Positions 1 to 11,019 of a stretch of DNA of 64,000 nt are shown in pieces. The position numbers and the translations under genes are program-made. Numbering within the stretch: position 1 is the stretch's first letter; each line of letters opens with the position of its first letter. The stretch comes from Zopfochytrium polystomum. Its lineage: Eukaryota > Chytridiomycota > Chytridiomycetes > Chytridiales > Chytridiaceae. Below the pieces are notes generated by a model. That model ran no database searches, was not told where the DNA came from, and saw nothing but the letters and a program-made list of their open reading frames with translations. The DNA is taken from assembly GCA_025765615.1 (NCBI GenBank), contig JAIVFJ010000008.1:310001-374000 (forward strand). The letters are read 5' to 3'.

Positions 1-3000
1 GTGGCCAGCGCGAGGCGGATGAGGATGATCCGTTCGAACTTTTCATTTCGTCCACCTCCATTCGCTACACCTTCTACAAAGAGACGGAGAACATTCTCGG
101 TCAGACCTTCGGCATGTGCATTCTGCAGGTACTTTGGAACACCTGCCGGGGCGCAAAAAATGAATTTTGAGACTAAAGAAAAGGGGCGCTTCGTTTTTAG
201 GACTTTGAGGCCCTCACGCCCAACTTGCTCGCTCGGACCATTGAAACCGTCGAAGGCGGCGGCTTGGTCGTCATCCTTTTGAAGACAATGACTTCCCTAA
301 AGCAGCTGTACGCTATGACAATGGTTAGCTTCTCGCGTTCCATTCTTGAAAGCGTTCGATGGTTTGACGCTTTTATTCGATTTACTCGCACAGGACGTGC
401 ACGCACGCTACAGAACGGAAGCCCACCACGACACCGTCGCCCGCTTCAACGAGCGTTTTATTTTGTCCCTTGGAAGCTGCGAGACCTGCCTCGTCGTCGA
501 TGACGAGCTGAATATCTTGCCGCTGAGCGCAGGAAAGCACGTCAAACCAAAGCCAAAGAAGGAGGTAGTGTTTCACACTTAGTTTTCTCTTTCTCCGTGC
601 GTAACGGCGTGCCCTGATTTGAAGCTGATCGCGTTTGGACAGGACGACAACCTGACGCCGGCTCAAAAAGAGCTTGCAGAGCTCAAAGAGTCGCTCGCAG
701 ACACGCAGCCAGTGTCGGCGCTGCTCAGCGTTGCGAAAACGCTCGACCAAGGACGCGCCGTACTCACTTTCATAGAGGCCATTGCGGAAAAATCCCTGCG
801 CTCGACTGTCTCGCTGACGGCCGCTCGTGGTCGCGGAAAGTCAGCAGCTCTCGGTATATCCATTGCAGCCGCGATCGCTTATGGCTACAGCAACATTTTC
901 ATCACGTCGCCGAGCCCCGAAAACTTGAAGACTCTCTTTGAGTTTGTGTTTAAAACGTTTGACGCGCTGGGATACGAGGAGCATCTTGATTACGACATTA
1001 TCCAAAGCACGAATCCGGACTTTCACAAGGCTGTTGTCCGAGTGAACGTTTTCAGGCAGCACCGCCAGACAATTCAGGTGAGACCGATTTAGGACTCTCT
1101 TGCACGTGATATGCTTGAACTAATCCATTCTTGAATTATAGTATATCCAACCAACGGATGCCGCAGTTCTTGCACAAGCAGAACTGGTCGTTATTGACGA
1201 GGCCGCGGCCATCCCATTGACACTGGTTAAATCACTTTTGGGCCCTTACCTCGTCTTTATGGCGTCAACTATAAACGGATACGAAGGCACTGGCCGCTCG
1301 CTGTCTCTCAAGCTGATCGCGCAACTTCGCCAGCAGAGCGCAGCTTCGGGTGGAAACAGTGTGCCGACCGCTTCTGGCTCGCAAGGCGTGCTCGTTGGAC
1401 GAGACGGCAAGGAGCGGAAGGGCGGCAGCGGCGCGAGCGGCAGCGCAACCACGGACGCGGCGGGATCGTCGACAACGGCGGCCTTGCCGCGGTCGATGCG
1501 GGTGCTCCGCGAGATCAAGCTGGAGGAGCCGATTCGTTACGGTGCCGGGGACCCCGTGGAGGCGTGGCTCACGCGACTGTTGTGCTTGGACGCGTGCGAG
1601 CCGGCCGCGTCAACTTCGTCGCTGTCACGGGGCCTGTCGGGGCAAGGCGGTGCGGCGGGGTGCCCGCACCCGGACGATTGCGAGCTCTACTACGTGAACA
1701 GGGACACGCTGTTTAGCTTCCACCCAGTTAGCGAGGCGTTTTTGCAGCGTATGATGAGCTTGTACGTTGCTAGCCACTACAAGAACAGCCCAAACGACTT
1801 GCAGCTGATGAGGTGACCATAGTGTAAATTCTCTTTGTACATAGGAGAATTACTAGAGATCCACGCTCTGTTTTACTGATTGCCATTGGTCTTCTCTTTT
1901 TTTCTCGAATTGTTCGTATGAAGCGATGCCCCGGCACACCATCTCTTTGTCCTTCTTCCACCGCCCAAGAAAGCCACTGGCGCCAACGCCCCAACAACAC
2001 TGCCAGACCCACTCGTTGTGATCCAAGTATGCCTCGAGGGTTCCATCGCCAGAAACTCTGCCCTTTCGTCACTCGCACGCGGTGTTCGCGCGTCGGGCGA
2101 CTTGATTCCTTGGGTTTTGACGCAGCAGTTCCAAGACGATGCGTTTGCTAGCCTCTCTGGCGCGCGCGTCGTGCGGATAGCGACGCACCCGGATTTCACT
2201 GGAATGGGGTACGGGCAGCGCGCGATCAAGTTGCTTGAGCAGTACTACGTGGCGGGGAGAACGAGCAACCAAGCGGGTGGGATGGGACTCATAAAAGAAG
2301 ATGGAGTTGATACGCCAGAGGAGGAGTTTCAAGTTCGACGTGTCACGGATGAGGAGCTCTCGGTAGGGCTGCACCTTTCTACGGTACCCTGCTGCCTTTG
2401 CTTCGTCTGAAATTACCCCTTTTGCCACCGATCTCTCTTACCCAGAGCGCTTCCCTCGAAACGGATGTCATCAAAGTCCGCGACGCTGGGAGCATGCCCC
2501 CTCTCCTCCTCAAGCTCACCGAGCGACCGTCGCGGGAGAAACTGGACTGGCTAGGCGTGTCATTTGGTCTTACCCAACAGCTCAACAAGTTCTGGAAACG
2601 CGCAGGATACTTCCCAGTGTACCTACGGCAAACACCGAACGAGCTCACCGGCGAGCACAGTAGCATCATGTTGCGACCGCTTCGTACCAAGGACGAGGCC
2701 GAAGGCGAGGACAACGCCGAGGAGACTATTGACGGTCGGTGGGTGTCGGCATTTTCCTGGGACTTCAGGCGTCGGTTTGTGGAGCTGTTGGGATACCAGC
2801 TCCGCAAGTTTGAGCCCGTTGTCGTTCTGTCCATTCTCGAGAGCTGCCAGGACGGGAGACCGGAGTCACTTGGTAAGTTTCCAACCCCGCACTCTTTTTT
2901 ATACTTTCCCCCACTTCGTCGTATGGGGAATCAGATTGCACTCGATTGAGAGTAAGTTTACTATACTCATCCTGACTTGCAATGACAGGTTATGTGAACA

Positions 3001-3984
3001 CCCAGAGCGAGCTCCGCCGGCACTTTACACCTTTTGATCTCAAGCGCCTGGACTCGTACACGAACAACTTGTTGGACTACCACGTCATCATCGATATGAT
3101 TCCGACGATTGCGCGACTGTATTACCTCGGCTACTTGTCGAGCCCCGTCCTTGAAAAGATTCCCGAAGGCGGCGCGACAACCGCTCACGCAGCCGCAGTA
3201 GCCGAGACGGGAACAAAGGGCGTGCACCTCAGCCCCGTGCAGTCAGCGATTCTTCTGGCGGCAGGCCTGCAGCGCAAGACCCTGGAAGAGGTGGCCGCGG
3301 AGCTGACGCTGCCCGTATCGCAGGTGATGGCGCTCTTTGCCAAGGTCGTCCGCAAGTTCTCGCTGTACTTTACCGCGGTGGAGGAAGCTGGCATTACTGC
3401 TGCTGTGGACGCAGAGAATGCCCAGGTGGAGACGGAGGCAGCGGAGCGCCGGAAGGCGATGCGCGGTAAGCTCGTGGGGGGCAAGGACGACGGCGATGAG
3501 GACGAAGAAGGGAAGAGGGACGTGATGGACGAGGAGGCGTGGGACCCTATGCAGGTGGGGCTGGACCAAGACCTCCTGGAAGAGGGCGATGCTGCGATGG
3601 AGGCCCTCCGGAAGAAGCAAAGGGAGATGATCAGTGTCCTGAATCTCGAACAGTTGAGTGGTCGTTTATTTTTGCAAAATTTTTGATTCGCCTTTCCCCT
3701 CCAATCTAAATCGTATTCATTACTGCTCCTCCAGGTACGCGATTAAGGCCAACGACGAAGACTGGAATCAGGCGGATGCGGCGGCGGCGGCGGGAGGAAA
3801 GCGAAAGGCTGCGGGCATCATCCAGGTGAAGAGCCTGCATTCCACAAAGAAACGACGCATGGAGCAGGCTGCCGGAAAGGCAGAACGGCTGTCAAACTCC
3901 GTGAAGGGAGCCAGGAGTGGGATTTTCAACCCGCAGGCGGCAGCGGGCAAGACCATCAAGGGCAAGAAGGGCGAACGGAGATGA
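1..3984 (+). CDS. KRE33: RNA cytidine acetyltransferase (NAT10/Kre33), 5' partial
   Basis: ATP-dependent acetyltransferase that makes N4-acetylcytidine in 18S rRNA and, with an adaptor, in tRNA; acts in the nucleolus. Reading opens inside the N-terminal domain at the left edge (EDDPFELF), so the true start lies outside. I splice nine exons: ..128, 201-323, 394-564, 643-1077, 1142-1812, 1924-2362, 2446-2872, 2989-3652 and 3735-3984. They join in frame into a protein colinear with yeast Kre33. Visible landmarks are the helicase Walker A (GRGKS, about 831), the DEAA box (about 1198), the GNAT acetyl-CoA loop (GMGYGQRA, about 2205) and the C-terminal RNA-binding region with FDLKRLDSYTNNLLDYHVI. 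The tail is Lys/Arg rich, as expected for a nucleolar protein. The last intron uses donor GTTGAG, the only choice restoring NLEQ-YAIK. Several hundred residues are compared, so identity is very secure. Confidence 0.96.
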
Positions 3985-4195
3985 AAAAGTTCCGTGTACC
4001 GTGTACCCCCTGAACAAGTGGATGTGAGGGCGAGGTGTTCCTTTGGTTGTAATCGAACTGAGACGGTGATAACAGTTAATCTGAAGAAGCGATTTGCGTT
4101 TATATTTGAGTGTTTGAGTAGAAACCAGAGGGCAGACAGACAGACCGAGAGACAGAGAGCACCGGCAAAAAGCAGACGACCGCACAAAGGAGAAA

Positions 4196-7100
4196 ATGCA
4201 ACAGCCTCAGGCGCAGGCGGCGTCGCCGTCGCCGTCGCCGTCTCAGCGCGAACTCATCGAGTTGGGCCGCAAGAGGGTGAGTGTTTTTTGAGAGAGAGTA
4301 AGAAGCGGGCGGCGAGCCGCCTCCCTCCCTCCCGTCCCCTCGCACCCACCGCTCATTTGCTGGCCAGGCGCCCTTTCTTCCTGAAAATGGTGTGATGAGG
4401 GAAGGATCGCCCGCATCCCAACTCTCTCAACACCACCGCTAAAACGCGTCGATCGACCCCTTTCCTTCCCCTTCCTGCAGCTGAAAAACTTCCAGAAGAA
4501 GTCGTCATCCGTCAGCGTTGTCGGTTCCAGCTCGGCGTCCGCTCCGTCTGTCCCGCCATCTTCGTCTCCTTCGACAATATTCCCCTCTCCACTGCCGTCC
4601 TCATCCGCTCTACCAGCGACCGCTGCTCCGCCAACGTCTGCCACGGCCAGCAGTCCAACATCGCGGCGAGACTTGTTGCATCCGGTGGTTGCCGCACTGC
4701 CTCCTGCCCCGGGCAGTGATCGAAGCGTCGTCGTCTCCGCGCATAGTGCTGCATATTCCGCGTCTTATGTCTCGCCGTCGACAAACGGCGGGGTCGACAG
4801 GCAAACTGTCGAGGACGACATTCCGTTCTCATTCTCTTCGGATCCGCCAGCTGCATCTCTGTTCACCGCCGGTCTCCAACCTCCAATTTCGCCGCATCAA
4901 ATATCTCAACGCTTGGATCGCGATAGCAGTATGGAGCAACAGCCGGGATCGTCGACCTCGGCAATTGCGTCAGCAGCCAAATTTGCCTCTTCCTTCCTCG
5001 CCTCAGCCGCAGCTGTCGTTACAGGCTCCTCCTCTCCCGTCCCGACATTAGACAATGTACGGCCCTCATCGGTAGCGTCCACAAAGAGCCCCACTTCTCC
5101 AGTCTCCATCGAACCGCCGACAGCGGCGAGATCGCCGTCCGGTGTTTCAGCGACGTCTAGTTTACCGTCTCCAACGGCGGTGACAAACCCACTGAAACCG
5201 CCCGGAGCCCTTGCCGCTGACAGCACACTTGCGGGAAAGTCGAATGGTGCTCATTATCAGCTTCCATCCCCCTCGACTCGTGTAGGGGCGTTACCTAGCG
5301 CTTTCAAGGCCTCCGGAAGCCTGTCATCCCTCCCTTCGTCGATTCCAATTTCCTTGTCCTCCACTCCGCCGATTCCACCGCAAGAAGACTCGATGAGACT
5401 TGTGAGTCTGCTGGTCGAAGAAAAGCAGGACCTCATGATGAAAAACGCCGAACTCGAAGCAAAGCTGCGCCAACTCTCTCTTTCCACCCAAAACCATACC
5501 GACTCAGGCAAGGGCCTACTGGAGCTGGATGAGGAGGGCACGGCGTCATCTTTTAAAACTCGGATAGACGAGTGGCGGATCGCGCTGACTCACGCTGAAC
5601 AGGAGCGTGATGAACTGGAGCGCTCCAACCATCGGCTTCGCGCCGAGCTGGATGAAACGAACAAGGTTATTAAGCGGCTTTTACAGCAGGCGCAGACGCG
5701 TGGTTCTCCACTCTCCCCGTCTCTTTCCGAGCCTTCAGTGCCTCAACGTGCACAACAAACGAACGAGTCGGCTTTCAATGAACCCGCACATTTTGCCTCG
5801 GCGGCAGACAAAGCAACCATCCAGCAGTTGGGTCATCGTGTGCGTGACCTTGAGCGCGCCGTGGAAGACCGCGACGAGCGCGTGGAGGATCTCTCCCAGC
5901 AGCTCCGTCGAATGCAAAGAGCCGTCGCGGACGCAGAGGCAGCCTCTAACGCGATCCGATCGGAGGCAGATTCACGATGCCGGGCCCTTGACACGCAAGT
6001 GCACGCCGCACGTGCCGACGCGGACGCGGCGCTCGCTCGCGCGGCCGCCAGCGATGCGCTGCTGAACGACCTCGAATCCGAGCTCGGCGAGCTCCGTGCC
6101 CGGTCCGGGCAGGAGCTAGCGGCGCTCCGCTCGGCGCTGGAGCGGGCCACAGACGAAAGCGTCGAGGCGAAAAAGCGGGCGGAGGACGCGGAGAAAGCGT
6201 CCGCGGAGGCCGAGACCCGCGCGCGTTCACGTGCGTCGTCCGCCGCAGTAGCGGCGCAGGGGCAAGCACGGAGGCTGGCGGATTTGCAGAGCGAGAACAA
6301 GGGGCTAGTGGAGAGACTCGACGAACTGCGCGGTGTGGTCGTCGAACTGCAGGACGAGCGCGCTACGTTGGTTGATCGTCTGCACGATTCTGAAGAGGGA
6401 CGAAAGAGGGTTGAGGCTGCTGCAGCGGCGGCTACAGCAGCAGCGGCTACCGCCGCTGCCGTTTCCCCTGTCGCAGGAGTCGTCGGGGGGGTTGCTGCCA
6501 TGAACTCTGTGGTCACCAGTGAAACGAATGGAGTGGACGAGGCTACGATTGCAACTGTTCCAGCGGACGAGGCCGAAAGGTGGAATTCGGTGGTCGCTCA
6601 CCTCCAAAGCGAAGTGGAAACGTTGAAAGTGGCGCTGCTGGCGGCTCAGGCGAACGCTATCCCCGTGCACGTCAGCCACGCTGGTCAGACCCACCCAGTC
6701 GAATCGGACTCGCAGCCATCGCAGCAAACAAAGCACGCAGCTTCCGACCACCATTCGGGTCACGGTCTCGACGGTGCCTCTGTTGAACATGAACACGTCG
6801 AGGACAACCACCAACATCACGGTCACCGCGATCATCACCAGCATGACGGCGACCAGCACGACCACGAACACGACCACAACCACGACCAGCAGCCCCACGA
6901 CCACGACGACCACCACCATCACCATGACCACGGCTCCCATCACAGCCACAGTCATGACGGGCACAGCCATCGTAATGGCGACCACTCAGCCGCCGTCGCC
7001 AATCAGTCTCACTCACCGAGTGTTCCAGCTGCCAAAGGCGACTCTCCGCAGGCCGGAGTTCCGCCGCCGCCGCCGCCAGCCGTGTCGTCGGTGATCGAAG

Positions 7101-7819
7101 CGGCGCTAGCAGCAGCTTTGGAGGCCGCAAAGGCGGCGCAAGAGGCAGCCGCCGCAGCAAACTCCCAAGTCGCGATGCTGAAGCAGGAGCTGCAGGCTGA
7201 GCGACACAAGACAGAACTGCTCGCGATGGAAGTGGACTGCCTGCCTGAGTATATCAGCTTGTATCACAAGGAGCGGCGACTGTTGAGGTGGCGTTTTTTT
7301 TTTGTTTTTTTTTTTCTGTCTCGGCAGTGACCAGCCTCTCCCCAATTCGTGGTTGTCGCGCCTCTTCCTACACCCCGCGTCTTCCGCTAACTCCTCCCGT
7401 TGCCCCCCACCCCTCTCTCTCAACTTAATCAAAAATCAGGCAAAAAGTCCTCGAGCTCACCCGCCGCTCAGAAAACAACGAGCCCATCAACGTCGCCGAC
7501 GAGCTCGCAAAGCTGGACATTGAAGTCGCGCAGATGGTGGACCCGGTGGTCGGGCAGGGCGGAGGCGGCGGCGTCGGCGGCGCGGGGTCGGCCGCGGCTG
7601 CGGCGGCGGTCCGCAAGTCGGTCGCGGAGGGCGCGGGCGGCGGGTCTGTCCTGTCTGCGGTCGTCGCGGGATCGTACCGGCTGGAAGGTGAGCGGGAGAT
7701 ATATTTTTCCGGCGAATTAGTTCCGTCACTCGCCTGTTGCCTGTTTTGTTGCTGACCCGCAATGTTTTCTGCCAGTCCCGCCGTGCCGAAACTGCACAGC
7801 GCGGGTCATTGTTTTGTAG
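4196..7819 (+). CDS. Golgin-like coiled-coil protein with basic N-terminal motif and C-terminal CxxC
   Basis: Four exons (4196-4276, 4481-7287, 7440-7687, 7776-7819) give about 1059 residues. The N terminus after a Ser-Pro repeat reads ELIELGRKRLKNFQKK, like the basic motif at the start of GM130-type golgins. A long Ser/Pro-rich region follows, then heptad coiled coil (about 5400-6420) rich in Glu, Arg and Ala. Next come an Ala tract and a His/Asp-rich tract (6740-6990) and more coiled coil. The last exon adds CRNCTARVIVL and stop: a C-x-x-C followed by a hydrophobic C terminus. Golgin-45 and GM130 bind GRASP PDZ domains through such C termini, and golgin-45 adds two cysteines to a shared zinc site. 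A Golgi tether role is therefore inferred; similarity is by motif only. The start ATG lies 211 bases after the KRE33 stop. Confidence 0.7.
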
Positions 7820-7971
7820 GCACAAGTCCGACGGTTCAACGTCTTTCCCCGTAATTTCCACTCGTACCAACACCTCCTCCATCCATGCCCTCGGCGTGTT
7901 CTAGTGCTTTTCTTTTTCTTTCAACCCCCCTTGTTCATCTCTTGTTTCGTTCGTTTGGCCTGGTTGCTTCT

Positions 7972-8002
<31 letters not shown>

Positions 8003-8814
8003 CGACGCCGGAATGAGAAAATTGTTGCTTGTTTGTCACAGTCGAATCGCACCCATCCGCGCCCTTTTGAGCGTTTCAAACGAGCGAGGCTAGGCTACCC
8101 GGTGGTGCGACCTTTTGAAGAAAAAAACGGGTGCCGTGTAGCAAAACCCCTTCATCTTTCGTGAACCCCCATACACAAAAACATGAAATGATCTCGTAAA
8201 AGGGTTTCTCAACGTCGCAAAATGCGGGTCGCCTTGCCCGAAAGCGGATTGCGGACAAGAGAAAAGGGGTGGAGGGGGGGGATGGGGCGGCGAGGGGAGG
8301 GACCGAAAGCGCTTAATACATATTCGAACACGACGCACACACACAGCGGGGTTGGCAGAAAGGGAAAAGCGCTATACGAAAAAAAAATGAGGCGGGTGGT
8401 TTTCGAGATTTTTGGGAGTCCCGGTTGTTACAAAACGAACCGCGGACAAAGAGAAGAGTGGAGAGAAACAACGCGTTGTGAGTGTTTTTGTTAAAAATAA
8501 ACCCCCAGCGCATTTTTAGGAGGGTGTGAAGGAAGCCGGAATAATGTGGAGGAAAACGTGTTTTTTGCCAAGATTGACCCTGACATCGCCTTCAAATTCG
8601 GTGCCCCAAGGAGTTCGCTCACGCGGTGCGAGTTACGGTCGGAAACGGAGCAAGCAAAAAAGAAAAGGAGAGAGAGAAAAAGAAAGGGTTGCAAGCATCG
8701 CACACGGAGCAGAGGAAGAGGAGAATAGCAAAGGAAGCCGGAAGTACGAGGTTCACCCCAAGAGCAGAATGCAAGGTGTTTTCTCTGCTCCGCAGAGATT
8801 TCGGCATAATCAGA
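7820..8814. other. Convergent intergenic region
   Basis: About 1 kb between the ends of the golgin-like gene (plus) and FTR1 (minus). It holds a run of about 30 T at 7973-8002, purine-rich stretches near 8255-8300 and 8650-8740, and no reading frame that I can support. It presumably contains both 3' untranslated regions. Confidence 0.6.
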
Positions 8815-10413
8815 TTATTGGGTTGCGCGAAGGAACTCATCTTGTTCGGTCGCATGTTCAGTCGCAGGCCCGCCCTCGGCCATGTCCCCATCGGCGGCGG
8901 CGGCGGCGGCGGCGGCGCCCGGCAGCTCGCTCTTTTCGTTCTTTTCGTCCTGTGCAGCGGTGGCCGCATCGGAGTCCGCCGCGATTTGCAGTTTAGCGGC
9001 TGCGGCGCGCATGGCGCGGCGCTCCCTCCGGGCCGCCGCGCGGCGCACGCGGAGCACCTTGTACCCCAGGAGCACGGCGGCAATGACGAGGCAGTACCCG
9101 GCGTACAGGAACACGGTCAAGTACGTGCCCTGGTTGCTCCAGCCGAGGATGGCGGCAAACACCTGCCAGCCGTAGTTGTTGCGCACTTCCTCCTCCGGGT
9201 TGCAGCAGTCGAGGTACCAGAGGGTCGAGTTGACGTCGTGCACGGTCGACTCGCTCAGGTCGAGGTCGGCGCCGCCGATGCGCTGCTTGAAGCGGTAGCT
9301 TTCAATCTTGCCGACCGAACGCGTCGTGAGGCCGACCGCGAGAATCAGGATGAAGATGGTGGACGCGAGGAAGAACGCGCGCGCTTTCAGCGAGTTGCCC
9401 AGGCGGAAGATTAGGTAGCCGAGCAGCGCGCCGCATCCAAGGCCGACAACGGCCGCGAGCGGGATGGTGCCGGGGTCGCTGCTTATGCCAATCTAAAGAT
9501 GTGCGATTGGTCAGAAGAGTTGCGCGAGCGACTTTCCTTGTTTTCTTTGCTTACCCCGCCGATAAACACGAGGCATTCGAGCCCCTCCCGAAGCACCGTC
9601 ACAAACGGGAGAATAAAGAGCGTGTAGCCGGCCGTGTTGGAGTTCGACAGCACGGGAGCGTCACGATCGGTCTTTGCGCTCGCGACGACAGCAACCGTCT
9701 CGTCCCCACGCGGTGCGGCGGACCTCTTTTTGAAAAAGTTGAAGACGGCGTTGAAGACGCGGTCCTCGAAAGACTGCTTGGACGCAACCGAGTCGGCGTC
9801 GCTGCGGCTGAAGTCTTCGTCGACAATTGCAAGCTGCTCCTGCTCGCTGGGGGATATCTGGTCCACCAACTGGCGGCGAAGCTTCTTGTGCCACTTTTCG
9901 GTAAGCTCCTCGGATTGGAGGAAGCCAAAGGCGAGGATCGTCAGCATGACGCCCGCGACGAGGCCCTCGATGCCTTCCCAAAGCTGCTCGGCGCTCTTCC
10001 TGAATGTCGACTGGTTGTAAGGACGAATCAAGAAGGCACTTGATTCACTCACCACAAGTTCTTTGCGTATTTGAACCAGACGACGAGGAACGCCGCGCCA
10101 ATGACGGCAGAGATGGCAACGGCGAGAAGCGTTCCCGTCAGGATCAACCTGAACATGCGTTTGTAGAGAAACGTGCCTCGCGGGAAAGACTGGTGCACGA
10201 ATGAGGCGAGCACTGAGACAACCATGGCGGCCTCCAGGGCCTTTAATCATTGACAACAGAACGCACAGGACGGGCGGTTTGAGTGGATGGGACGGGACGT
10301 GGTGTAAAAACGCTTGGTGTAAGTGGTCCGATCGATCTGCAGGCGGGTGGTTGCAGTAGAAGTCTCACCTCGCGCATAGTGACGAAAAAGATGGGGACCG
10401 AGAAGCCGAACAT
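8815..10413 (-). CDS. FTR1: High-affinity iron permease, FTR1 family
   Basis: Plasma-membrane permease that moves iron into the cell after oxidation by a partner ferroxidase. Four exons on the minus strand (10369-10413, 10053-10240, 9555-9999, 8815-9492) give 451 residues; yeast Ftr1 has about 404. The start fits the family: MFGFSVPIFFVTMREALE. Both signature R-E-x-L-E motifs are intact: REALE at residues 14-18 (split by intron 1) and REGLE at 215-219, followed by CLVFIGG. Seven or so hydrophobic segments are visible. An acidic/Ser-rich cytosolic loop (about residues 120-195) is longer than usual, and the Ala/Glu-rich tail carries no clear motif. The gene points away from the peroxidase/oxidase fusion gene and shares its promoter, the classic fungal FET3-FTR1 arrangement. 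Confidence 0.93.
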
Positions 10414-10439
10414 GTGAGTTGGGTGTGAGTGGTGGAGGT

Positions 10440-10493
10440 GGTGGTGGTGGTGGTGGTGGTGGTGGTGGTGGTGGTGGTGGTGGTGGTGGTGGT
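10440..10493. repeat. (GGT)n microsatellite
   Basis: About 18 near-perfect GGT units (ACC on the other strand), starting about 27 bases upstream of the FTR1 start codon. It must lie in the FTR1 leader or core promoter. Confidence 0.95.
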
Positions 10494-10568
10494 CGTGGCG
10501 AGTGTGTGGGAGCGAGAGAGAGAGTGAGAGTGTGAGTGAGCGAGCGGGCGGGCGTGTGGAGACGAGAA

Positions 10569-10572
<4 letters not shown>

Positions 10573-10660
<88 letters not shown>
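10573..10660. repeat. (GA)n-(TG)n compound microsatellite
   Basis: About 31 GA units pass directly into about 13 TG units. Purine-only GA tracts can form triplex DNA and alternating TG can form Z-DNA, so this may influence the divergent promoter; that effect is inferred. Confidence 0.95.
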
Positions 10661-10661
<1 letters not shown>

Positions 10662-11019
10662 CTGTCGTGTGCTCCGTTTGCGGCGGAAAGACAAACCGTT
10701 AGTTGGTAGATAGGCAGACAGACAGACATACTGTTGCACGATTTTGATGAACGACGCCACAAATTTGGAGCAGATTTTCCGACCGTGTTGGATGACGAAA
10801 GCCGATCTGATTGTGAACATACGCCGCAGCAGTGAATGAACTCAGACAAAAAAAAAAATTTAAATATAAACAGCGGAAAAATCGATAATGCAACATTTGT
10901 TGTCACCAACACGCACGATCTGCGAGAGCCAAGGAGAGGAGACAAAGAAACACACCTTCACTCAATTCCGATTCCGAGCGCTCTTTTTTTGTCTCTTCAC
11001 CACCATCATCAATCACATC

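Larger units (their letters stand above)
10414..11019. promoter_or_regulatory. Shared divergent promoter of FTR1 and the peroxidase/oxidase gene
   Basis: The 606 bases between the two start codons contain, from left to right, a (GGT)n tract, a GAGA tract running into a TG tract, and a short AT-rich stretch with CGATAA near 10883. Fungal iron-responsive GATA repressors bind WGATAA-type sites, but a single imperfect site is weak evidence. The head-to-head layout implies co-regulation. Confidence 0.6.

Noticed and set aside
6740..6990. His-rich tract as a zinc transporter loop
   Set aside because: No membrane helices flank it; the rest of the protein is coiled coil.
8626..9414. Plus-strand frame of 262 codons opposite FTR1
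   Set aside because: Antisense to the last FTR1 exon, which reads as membrane helices with family motifs.
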